From contig NC_089855.1 in NCBI RefSeq assembly GCF_036373705.1, forward strand, positions 49,742,318-49,806,317: a stretch of DNA of 64,000 nt. Reading direction: 5' to 3'. The notes under the pieces are model-generated. The model saw only the letters and a program-made list of their open reading frames with translations. It did no database searches and was not told where the DNA came from. This DNA is from Amia ocellicauda. Taxonomy: Eukaryota > Chordata > Actinopteri > Amiiformes > Amiidae. The position numbers were made by a program, and so were the translations under genes. Below, piece after piece: positions 10,824-18,637 of the stretch (its first letter is position 1; every line of letters begins with the position of its first letter).

Positions 10824-11003
10824 AGTAGATAATAGGGTTTTTTGGGCGCGGCCTATTTTGTTATGACGTATGCCCTAAGCTTATTAATATTCCTACGTCA
10901 TAATTGGGGGGCGTGATTTTAGAGTTATTTCCTTAATTATTCCTACGTCATATTCGTCAGAAAGTGTACACCCCTAAAACCCTGAACAACAAGGCCACCC
11001 ATA
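10824..11003. repeat. Left terminal inverted repeat of Polinton P2
   Basis: Pairs with 26340-26520. A T6 run at 10838-10843 lies 48 nt downstream of tRNA-Glu. It is followed by the three CRE/ATF-like octamers and the GC-box-like block in mirror order. Confidence 0.93.
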
Positions 11004-11049
11004 AAGACCCCCCCCCCCCCTGAAGGCAACGCCCCGAAACTCTCCTCTC

Positions 11050-11057
11050 TATTTAAG
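11050..11057 (+). promoter_or_regulatory. TATA-like box for the 236-residue gene
   Basis: TATTTAAG, about 67 bp upstream of the ATG at 11124 and just inside the terminal repeat with its CRE-like sites. A long C run precedes it. Confidence 0.4.
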
Positions 11058-11123
11058 ACCCCGCGCTGCTTTTAGGCAATACCTCTTTAATTCTCAGCAT
11101 CTGAAACATCCCGCTTCTTCAAC

Positions 11124-11834
11124 ATGTCCAGCGACATCAACATGAAACCCCGCAAGAAACAATCCCGGGCAAGGGTTCCTGTACTCACCAATTTGAAGAT
11201 TGAACGCTCCTGGGTGTTGTTCTGGGGGGGTCGACGGGGTTACCGCTTTAAAAGGGATCCCAGCTATGTTGGAGTGGAGCTTTTTGCTTTGGGAGAGAAG
11301 GAGGGTACGTTGGAACCTTTTGAGACGGTGATTGAATACTCTTTTGAGGACTGGTTGAAGGTGATGGCATGGAGAGACCTGGGGCTTGTGGATAAGACTC
11401 TAGAAGGCTTGCAAGAGGGTCCAAGAGAAGGCGAAACGGAGTCTCCGACTCAGAGTTTTGAAAGGTGTGAATGGGAAAGCTTGCAGAACTACGGTACAGT
11501 GGTGAAGAGTCTATCTCTAACTACTGATCGTAAGGTTTTGTTTAGCAGTACCCTGATTACAAACCCTATTGAAGGGGTTGTGGAGGATCCAGAAAAACAG
11601 GTTACTGAAATTATGTTTGACGCCGTGGACTGGCCGTTCTTGAAGGAGGTCATAAACTGTATAAATGATGGTTTTGACATCTTGACCAAATGTTCACAAC
11701 TGGATTCTGTTAGAAGGAGAATATGCTGGATTATGGATTATATATCCCCCTTGAATGACGACGACGATGATAAAACAGACGACCTGTGGGGGGTTGGAGG
11801 GGGGTCTGACGGCTCAGGGTCTACTCTCTTCTAA
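11124..11834 (+). CDS. 236-residue leftmost Polinton protein, unknown
   Basis: First gene inside the left terminal repeat. The ATG at 11124 is the first one after the TATA-like box. The N-terminus is strongly basic (KPRKKQSRAR, residues 8-17), which fits a nuclear signal. The middle is mixed with tryptophans (SWVLFWGGRRG near residue 30), and the C-terminus carries a run of five aspartates and a Gly/Ser-rich tail. A promoter-proximal position at the element end is where adenovirus-like elements keep early regulatory genes, but I recognise no domain and assign no function. No whole copy exists elsewhere in this window. Confidence 0.6.
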   Translation: MSSDINMKPRKKQSRARVPVLTNLKIERSWVLFWGGRRGYRFKRDPSYVGVELFALGEKEGTLEPFETVIEYSFEDWLKVMAWRDLGLVDKTLEGLQEGPREGETESPTQSFERCEWESLQNYGTVVKSLSLTTDRKVLFSSTLITNPIEGVVEDPEKQVTEIMFDAVDWPFLKEVINCINDGFDILTKCSQLDSVRRRICWIMDYISPLNDDDDDKTDDLWGVGGGSDGSGSTLF

Positions 11835-11868
11835 GAGGGCGGTGTGTCGTGACGTAGTGAAGAGATAG

Positions 11869-11877
11869 GATAAAAGG
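11869..11877 (+). promoter_or_regulatory. TATA-like box for the 282-residue gene, P2
   Basis: GATAAAAGG, about 40 bp upstream of the ATG at 11913. A TGACGTAG CRE-like site lies just before it. Confidence 0.4.
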
Positions 11878-11912
11878 CGCAACAATTCATTCATGGTTTA
11901 AAATTAAAGAGA

Positions 11913-12761
11913 ATGTCTTACCCGAAAGCTGCGGACATCGACAGGCTCTACAGGCCTCTTCAAACCCGGGATCACCCCTGGTTCTATTCCCCAGATTTTG
12001 TATACACTCCGGAACCCTCTGACTGCGGTTACCCTCCAAGACCTCAGACCCCGGTCCCTCAGGACGAAACAACATGCGGAGCGATGGATGTCCAAATGAG
12101 TCTCGGGGATCCCCAGCCTCTGGAGCTCATGGAGGGCCTCGATTTTGCCGAACTGTCTACCGTCTGTGCGTCTCAGGAGGGGGTCAGTCCAATGGATGTA
12201 GAAACACCCCACAAACCACCAGGCGACCCAATGAGCATCGGACGGTCTCGGGGGCGTGATGAAGACGCAGGATTTATGCCCGGGGTAGGTGTCCAAGTAA
12301 GCAGAGTGGTTAAAAGCACCCTGGTGTATATTCTGAGTGCTCTCATCGACCGAGCTCTGAAAGAAGTCTGTCGGGGGTGTGAAGTGAATCACCCCAGTCA
12401 GTTGAGACACAGTTGTTTGTTTGAACCAGACCGTTACTATTTCCTGTTCTATTTCAACGTGTTTTACAGAAGACTGAACAAACCGTGGCTGAAACCGGCA
12501 CTAATCAAGGCTCTGTCTTACTCCCACATACATGTCACTGCTGGACAAGTCCAGAAAATCATAGATGAGATTTTGCTGGAGCTGAAAAAGGAGCCGTTTA
12601 TAATAGAGAAACTTGGGCAGCTGCTCAATGACCTGGATGAGCCAAGTAGAAAAACCGCTGGCAAGCTAAAAGCTTATTTCTTCCGTAAAGAAGTTAAAGC
12701 TGGGGGCAGCGACGAAGAATTCGACATCTACGCCACTGATTCAGACTCTGACCTGAACTAA
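11913..12761 (+). CDS. 282-residue Polinton accessory protein with Cys/His cluster, P2
   Basis: The N-terminal third (residues 1-115) is Pro-rich and looks disordered. A compact cluster CRGCEVNHPSQLRHSC lies near residues 153-168 and could bind zinc (CxxC plus His/His/Cys). A helical, Leu/Lys-rich region follows, and then an acidic tail (DEEFDIYATDSDSD) that resembles a casein kinase 2 target. Related HPSQ...HxC clusters occur, as I recall, in accessory proteins of animal Polinton/adinto-like elements. The exact role is unknown to me. The gene is whole here and almost identical in P3. Confidence 0.65.
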   Translation: MSYPKAADIDRLYRPLQTRDHPWFYSPDFVYTPEPSDCGYPPRPQTPVPQDETTCGAMDVQMSLGDPQPLELMEGLDFAELSTVCASQEGVSPMDVETPHKPPGDPMSIGRSRGRDEDAGFMPGVGVQVSRVVKSTLVYILSALIDRALKEVCRGCEVNHPSQLRHSCLFEPDRYYFLFYFNVFYRRLNKPWLKPALIKALSYSHIHVTAGQVQKIIDEILLELKKEPFIIEKLGQLLNDLDEPSRKTAGKLKAYFFRKEVKAGGSDEEFDIYATDSDSDLN

Positions 12762-12773
12762 GGGACTTTGAAC

Positions 12774-13280
12774 ATGGGGAATGTTCTGGACTGCTGCTGC
12801 AACTGGTTCTGTCATCAACACTCTGCAGCTAACCTGAGAGCGCTATTACACCATGTGCTTGACAGAAAAGTAGCCAACGCGAGCCTTTTCTCTACAGATT
12901 TAACCATCGATGAGGATCAACTTTCAAACCTGGAAAAGTTAATGGTTGCTGTAACAAAGACCGGGGGGTACGAACACTGGGATGAAGCGCTCAAGGGGGC
13001 CAAGAATGATATTAGGCCATTTCATCAACATCTGTATGACCTTTTACTGAGCATGTTTAATACCCCTCTGTTTACTTTTAAAATAGGTCATATTGTTGTT
13101 TTATTTACATATGTAACTGAGGTGTGTGCCTACAAGATAAAGAAACAGGTATTTGTTGATATAGATCAAGTAACCAATCATCTGATTTCTTTTTGTCTGG
13201 ACCGTAGAAAAAATTGTTGTGTATGTTATACTTTTCTCAAATGTCTAAAAAGGGGTATCTGCTCTCCTGAAGTTGAATAA
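12774..13280 (+). CDS. 168-170-residue protein, possibly Bcl-2/E1B-19K-like, P2
   Basis: The start is taken at the ATG at 12774 (MGNVLDCCC). The stop overlaps an AATAAA signal at 13276-13281. A helical protein: a segment near residues 100-125 (LFTFKIGHIVVLFTYVTEVC) has the spacing of a Bcl-2 family BH1 region and the helix after it (hydrophobic, G at the turn, then IVxLF and a small/hydrophobic helix). It is followed by a region like the next Bcl-2 helix. The N-terminal MGNVxxCC could be acylated. No typical BH2 tryptophan is seen. If right, it would block host cell death as viral Bcl-2 and E1B-19K do. This is inference from pattern only. Confidence 0.5.
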   Translation: MGNVLDCCCNWFCHQHSAANLRALLHHVLDRKVANASLFSTDLTIDEDQLSNLEKLMVAVTKTGGYEHWDEALKGAKNDIRPFHQHLYDLLLSMFNTPLFTFKIGHIVVLFTYVTEVCAYKIKKQVFVDIDQVTNHLISFCLDRRKNCCVCYTFLKCLKRGICSPEVE

Positions 13281-13297
13281 AAAACCTTGTATAAAAA
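13276..13297 (+). promoter_or_regulatory. Poly(A) signal followed by TATA box, P2
   Basis: AATAAA (13276-13281) ends the upstream pair of genes and TATAAAAA (13290-13297) starts the integrase/capsid block 40 bp before its ATG. The layout suggests an early/late transcription boundary. Confidence 0.5.
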
Positions 13298-13336
13298 CTT
13301 TGCGCATAGTGTGGGTCTGTGTGTTTATTTGGCAGA

Positions 13337-14428
13337 ATGACTCGGCAAGCTCCCCAAATGCATGAACTATACTACAACCCAGCCAAGATTGGGGGTTTGG
13401 CGGGTAAGAAGGGTTTTCAAAGAGGACTCGCTGAGGCCGGCGTGAAGGTTAATGATGTGGTTGTTTCAGAATGGTTACGGGAACAAGACGCCTATACCTT
13501 ACATAAACCTCTCAGGATTAACTTTAAAAGAAACCGTGTATATGCAACTGACATAGACTCACAATGGCAAATGGATCTAGTCGATATGTCAAATTTATCA
13601 AAACATAACAATGGTCACAAATTTATGTTGATGTGTATCGATGTGTTATCAAAATATGCCTGGGCTCGCATTCTACATAATAAAACAGGTCGGGCGGTGA
13701 CAAGGGCCTTTGAGGATATATTGTCCCAGGGACGATGTCCTAAAAAACTGCAGACTGATAAAGGAAAAGAGTTTCTCAACAGAGAATTTCAGAATCTACT
13801 GAAGAGACACAAAATACATCATTTCACCACCGGTAATGAGCTTAAGGCATCGGTGGTGGAGAGGTTTAACCGCACCATAAAGACCAAAATGTGGAGATAT
13901 TTTACAGCGGTCAACACGTTCAAGTATTTTGATAAAGTTCAGGATTTTATCGATGCTTACAACCAAGGGTATCACGCCAGTATTAAAATGAAGCCTATAG
14001 ATGTTGATCAAAGTAATTCTTTTAAGGTCTATAAAAAATTATACGGCCCATTTATTAAGAAGGGGAAAACTACTTATAAGTTCAACATCGGTGATGTGGT
14101 TCGCGTTTCAAAGCTAAGGAGTACTTTTGCCAAAGGTTATGAACAAACATTTTCTGACGAATATTTTACAGTTACCGAACAGGTGGCTAGAGACCCCCCC
14201 GTGTACCGGTTAAAAGACTATGACGGGGAGGATATAGAAGGAACGTTTTACGAAGCCGAGTTACAAAAAATTATTGTGGGTAAAGACATTGTATACAGAG
14301 TTGAAAAGATATTAGCTGAGAAAACCCAGAACCGGAAAAAATATGTGTCGGTGAAATGGCTTGGATGGCCTGAAAAGTTCAATAGTTGGGTCCTGGAACA
14401 ACAGGTTTGTGATATTCAAGCCTTATAA
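13337..14428 (+). CDS. Polinton chromodomain integrase, P2
   Basis: Retrovirus-like DDE integrase that joins element ends to target DNA and makes the 6-bp duplication. The start is taken at the ATG at 13337 (MTRQAPQ). Catalytic residues fall in order: D in QMDLVDM (about residue 84), D in LQTDKGKEF (about 141) and E in VVERFNRT (about 177). An SH3-like region (FNIGDVVRVSKLR) follows. The C-terminal chromodomain (VYRVEKILAEK ... VKWLGWPEKFNSWV) has the aromatic positions expected for methyl-lysine binding, although a key one varies. About 364 residues, normal for Polintons. Chromatin-guided targeting is known for chromodomain integrases; its role here is inferred. Confidence 0.9.
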   Translation: MTRQAPQMHELYYNPAKIGGLAGKKGFQRGLAEAGVKVNDVVVSEWLREQDAYTLHKPLRINFKRNRVYATDIDSQWQMDLVDMSNLSKHNNGHKFMLMCIDVLSKYAWARILHNKTGRAVTRAFEDILSQGRCPKKLQTDKGKEFLNREFQNLLKRHKIHHFTTGNELKASVVERFNRTIKTKMWRYFTAVNTFKYFDKVQDFIDAYNQGYHASIKMKPIDVDQSNSFKVYKKLYGPFIKKGKTTYKFNIGDVVRVSKLRSTFAKGYEQTFSDEYFTVTEQVARDPPVYRLKDYDGEDIEGTFYEAELQKIIVGKDIVYRVEKILAEKTQNRKKYVSVKWLGWPEKFNSWVLEQQVCDIQAL

Positions 14429-14432
14429 CAAC

Positions 14433-16140
14433 ATGCCCGCTGGTGTGATGGGGTCATTACTTTCGATACTCAAGATGGAATCAGGAGGCTTCTACGTGAC
14501 TCTACCCAGTAACGCCTCTCTCGATATATACCCTAAAAATGAAATATCCAGTTATACGGTACAATTTGGAAAATCTATAGATCTAAGGGGGTCGTGGGAA
14601 GTGGGGTTGGCGGAAATACAGTATCCTTACACTTGGGCTGTTTTACAAGATAAGGATGCCACCTTCGCCATTTTTGACGATGTTAAAAAGAGTCAATGGA
14701 CATTCACGATGCAAGGAGGTTATTATGACAATGTGGATACAATATTAGATGAGATGCATAAACAGTTCTCAGAAGGCACCCCCAACATCAAGCTATATTA
14801 CAACCCTATTAAAAACAGAGTGTACAAGGTGTCAAAACCTGGTATTAGCATTCAAACCAAAGGACAACTGGGGCGTATATTAGGGTTCTATTCTGACACA
14901 GAGAGCAGGTTCTCAGAAGTGGTGGCACCCTTCCCGGCTGACATCAGTGGCGGCTTTTACACTCTTTATGTGTATACGGATATCATAACACACCAGAGGG
15001 TCGGGGATAGCTATGTCCCCCTTTTGAGAAATGTACTTATTAAAGGTAAAAGCAATGACATGGTCACAATTACTTATGACAAGCCACACTACGTACCAGT
15101 CTCAAAGACCCACTTTGACCATGTTTTCACAGGTGGATGTGACCCTGGGAGATCGGCTCATTAGTCAAAGCAGCAATACTTACCCCTATAGGGCCATGAT
15201 GGAGTGTATCCTTAATTATAGTGAGGAGACCCTAAGCAAACAGTTCAGCCCCGGCCTTTTCTTCAAAGACACCCCGGAAGCTATGGACGACCAGGATCCA
15301 GAGGGACTCAATAAGGGTTTGCAAAAAAGAACGGCCTTTTCAACAGAAGGGAGGACCTTTGAGCTAATGGGACATATTCATGCAGACATATTTTTCCAAG
15401 AAAAACTCATGCTCAACCGGGTAGACATTAAAATTAAAATGATCCGTAGTAAAAGTGCTTTTTGTCTGATGACCCCTGATACTGAAAAATATAAACTGAC
15501 CATATTATCGGCCTCGCTGTTTGTGAAAAAAGTATCCGTCTCCCCGGCGGTTAAACTAGGACATGCGCAGGCTTTAATGACGGCAAACGCCAAGTACCCG
15601 ATCGAAAGAGTCTAAATGAAAGTCCACAGTATCCCCGCAGGGACACGAGTGATGAACCAGGAAAATCTGTTTCTAGGCCAGCTCCCAAAACAGGTTATTA
15701 TAGGTCTCGTGGATAATGATGCATTTACCGGGGTTTACAACAAGAACCCCTTTAACTTTAAACATTATAACGCGGAATTTATAGCACTGTACGTCGATGG
15801 TGTGCAGGTTCCATCCAGACCTTTTCAACCTGACTTTGAAAACGGCAACGCGGTTCGTGAATATTACAGTCTAGTACTGGCTACGGGTCGCCATCTCAAG
15901 GATCAACCTCTGCTGATCGATCGCCGGGAATACTGCAGCGGTTACACCCTGTACGGTTTCAACCTGACCCCTGACGAAGAGTGTGGACAACATTTTTCAC
16001 TGATGAAGACGGGCAATATGCGTTTGGAGATGCGTTTCAAGCAGCCTCTACCACGCACTTTAAATATGGTCGTGTATGCTGTGTTTGACAACATTATTGA
16101 GGTGAATCAGAGGAGAAACGTTCTGTATGATTATTATTAA
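14433..16140 (+). pseudogene. Capsid gene block, P2 (broken)
   Basis: Remains of the penton-like and major capsid genes, in the order described for P3 (42452-45049). This block is broken in this copy and is reported as one fossil unit. Confidence 0.85.
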
Positions 16141-16141
16141 A

Positions 16142-16699
16142 ATGAACACCAGAGAGCTCAACCACATCATGAATGCCCTGGACGGCTCACGGAAAGTGTT
16201 TCAAGGAGTCTACGCCTGCGACCAGCTGCCTAAATTTAAGATCAAGAATTTACCTGCAATGTACATAATCAACACACACCCTAAAAATATGCCCGGAGAA
16301 CATTGGCTGGCTATTTATCTAAGGGAGGACCACCGTCGTGAATTTTTTGATTCCTATGGAAACCCCCCGGATTTCAGACCTTTCCCTCGGAAGATCAATA
16401 ACTTTCTTCTCAACAACTGTCAAGAAACCATTTACAGCGGTTGTCAAGTAAAAAGTCTACAGACCTTCACTTGTGGTCAACACTGTGTGTTTTTCTTATA
16501 TCATAGATCTTAAAGAAGGCCATACCCCGATATTATGGCCTTGTACAGTGAGGATTTAGGCCAAAATGATAAAAAAGTGGCAGAGTTTGTCAGGACACTG
16601 TGGACCCCCCCTTATAACACAATTACTTACGACCCTAGCCAGCCATGTATACAGATGGGGTGTTCTTGTGAGGATTTTAAAAGATGTCATGCGTGTTAA
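16142..16699 (+). pseudogene. Adenain-type protease, P2 (broken)
   Basis: Counterpart of the P3 protease at 45051-45608, broken in this copy. Confidence 0.8.
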
Positions 16700-16743
16700 A
16701 GTGAAAAAATAATGAAAACAGCCTTTGAATCATTAGTTTTGTT

Positions 16744-16791
16744 TTTATTCAACACAAATCTTATACAAAGCAGGGTTATGTTATAAATAAA
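16744..16791. terminator. Convergent poly(A) signals, P2 centre
   Basis: AATAAA on the minus strand (16744-16749) and on the plus strand (16786-16791) face each other in the short gap between the plus-strand protease and the minus-strand gene block. They serve both transcription units. Confidence 0.55.
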
Positions 16792-16877
16792 TGTACAACA
16801 TTTGAAAATAAAAATAAAAAATAAAAAAATTGTTTGTCGGTTCCTTATTTACAGGGGAGACAAATAAAAACATGAGA

Positions 16878-17621
16878 TTAATAAGCTTCCCAACGATGGA
16901 TAGATCCTGAGGAGGGTTGCTCAACACGGTCAGAGTAATGAGATATCGGCGTCAGATCAGTCACCACCTCTTTACACAGACGGATTTTTTGTCGCGTTTC
17001 CTGGTTAGGGACTGTTGATTGGGGCATGTTCAGACAGGCCATCGCCTGTAGGAAAGCATTCCAGCCTACAGGTCGGCGACTATCGGGTACCTTATTAGTG
17101 CTAGTGACACTCTTCAACAAATCAAACATGTGTGAACCTTTGATCAGTTGTCCTTTAAAAACAAATTCACCCTGTTCATTCCAAGTCGTTACCCGCGGTT
17201 TCTGAACCATTTTGTGCAGAATATATTCTGCATGTCTTTTGCTTCTGGCCGGCATGTTTCTCAAAACATCCGTTACAACATCTCCCTCTGAACTCTCAAC
17301 AGGTTCGGGCACCGCAACATCTTTATCAACCGTACCCCCCGCATCAGTCCCAGAACCATTTTCTTGAGAGGCCATGGTTAAAGTTAAAATGTTTTGATCT
17401 TTTTCACCCTGTCTAACCAGACGGAGGTAGCGCTGTAACGTGTTGCTATACATCTGGGCTTTGGAATACTGATTTAAATCGGCCCTGGCCAGTATAGCTT
17501 TCATTTCAGAGTCCAGGTTGTTTTCGGCCATTTGTCTAATGGGCTCTGGCCCGACAACATTTTTTCTCAGTTTCTCAAGCTGCTCCTGAGGGATCAAAAA
17601 CATTTTCTGAGCATATTCCAT
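16878..17621 (-). CDS. Conserved 247-residue Polinton protein, P2
   Basis: Last gene of the minus-strand block. Described under P3 (45787-46530). Confidence 0.7.
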   Translation of the reverse strand: MEYAQKMFLIPQEQLEKLRKNVVGPEPIRQMAENNLDSEMKAILARADLNQYSKAQMYSNTLQRYLRLVRQGEKDQNILTLTMASQENGSGTDAGGTVDKDVAVPEPVESSEGDVVTDVLRNMPARSKRHAEYILHKMVQKPRVTTWNEQGEFVFKGQLIKGSHMFDLLKSVTSTNKVPDSRRPVGWNAFLQAMACLNMPQSTVPNQETRQKIRLCKEVVTDLTPISHYSDRVEQPSSGSIHRWEAY

Positions 17622-17623
17622 TA

Positions 17624-17959
17624 TTAACCCACTCTGGAAGCTAGAAGACTGGTTAGGAAAGGCACGGCTATGCTCAACAGCGGTCCTATAAAACCTCCGG
17701 TTTGATTAATCTTCTTTCTTTTTCTTTTAATAGAATACTTCTTATTAGCGATGATCTTGATAACCGCTTTTTGTTTTTTGAGTTTAGAATGTTGAGAAGG
17801 GGTTAGGGGTATATTACCGCGTAAGATGTTAAAAGCTATTTCACACAGGGTCTCGATCAAATCCGAGGGGGCCCCTGCCAGCACAGCTTTCCTATGGCGC
17901 GGGCTCCCCTCAAATAACATTTGCAAAAGCGGCAGATTTCTTTTAATCCGAACAGACAT
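17624..17959 (-). CDS. 111-residue Polinton protein with hydrophobic tail, P2
   Basis: The same gene as P3 46533-46868. It ends 2 bp before the start of the 247-residue gene. Confidence 0.7.
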   Translation of the reverse strand: MSVRIKRNLPLLQMLFEGSPRHRKAVLAGAPSDLIETLCEIAFNILRGNIPLTPSQHSKLKKQKAVIKIIANKKYSIKRKRKKINQTGGFIGPLLSIAVPFLTSLLASRVG

Positions 17960-17965
17960 TCTTAT

Positions 17966-18637
17966 TTATTTCCTTTTCTTTAGCACATACACTGCCGGCC
18001 AATCGGGCGGGCACAAACCTGTTCTGAGGCGAAAGTCTTCTGGGGTTTGTGCTTTTAAGTCCACAATCAAGTACCCGTAGGGTTTTTTGGTGGCATCCTC
18101 AAATGCCTCCAAAAAGAATTTGGTCTGGTTAGGGTACATTTGACGAGCCAAGACGGTGACCTGTAGTTTATCTCTGGGGTTTTTAAAAAGAATTATATAA
18201 TTGGCATTTAAATTAATAGTGCGGCTTTTTTTACCTTGAAAAAATAGATTTTGAACTAAATAAATAATACTTAAATTCCTATGATGAGTGTACTTTGTGA
18301 AAGCTTTTTCCACTTCACTGTTGTCACCGGCCTGCTCCATCAGGTCATCAAGGATCACTAGATTAGTTTGTCCGGGCGGGAACAGGTCATCGTCACACAA
18401 CGAGGCGGGGAGACCTTGCACAAATTTCAGATTATTTTTTTTTGATGCCAAATCATCGTAGAGAGGTTGCCAGCAAGAGTAACACCACACTATGTTGTCA
18501 AGAGCTTGGGACACGGTTGCGTCCACATCTTCTATGATGTTCTTTATAAGATAGCTCTTACTCGAATTGGAGGGACCGGCTATAATACAGGAGAAAGGGT
18601 GTTGAAGTCTGTTATCAAAACCACTGCTAATATCCAT
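17966..18637 (-). CDS. Packaging ATPase, P2
   Basis: The same 223-residue frame as P3 46875-47546; the frame is open throughout. It overlaps the end of polymerase B by 11 bp. Confidence 0.85.
   Translation of the reverse strand: MDISSGFDNRLQHPFSCIIAGPSNSSKSYLIKNIIEDVDATVSQALDNIVWCYSCWQPLYDDLASKKNNLKFVQGLPASLCDDDLFPPGQTNLVILDDLMEQAGDNSEVEKAFTKYTHHRNLSIIYLVQNLFFQGKKSRTINLNANYIILFKNPRDKLQVTVLARQMYPNQTKFFLEAFEDATKKPYGYLIVDLKAQTPEDFRLRTGLCPPDWPAVYVLKKRK

Noticed and set aside
11124-13280. LxCxE retinoblastoma-binding motif in the left-end accessory proteins
   Set aside because: I looked for it in the 236-, 282- and 170-residue proteins and did not find a match.
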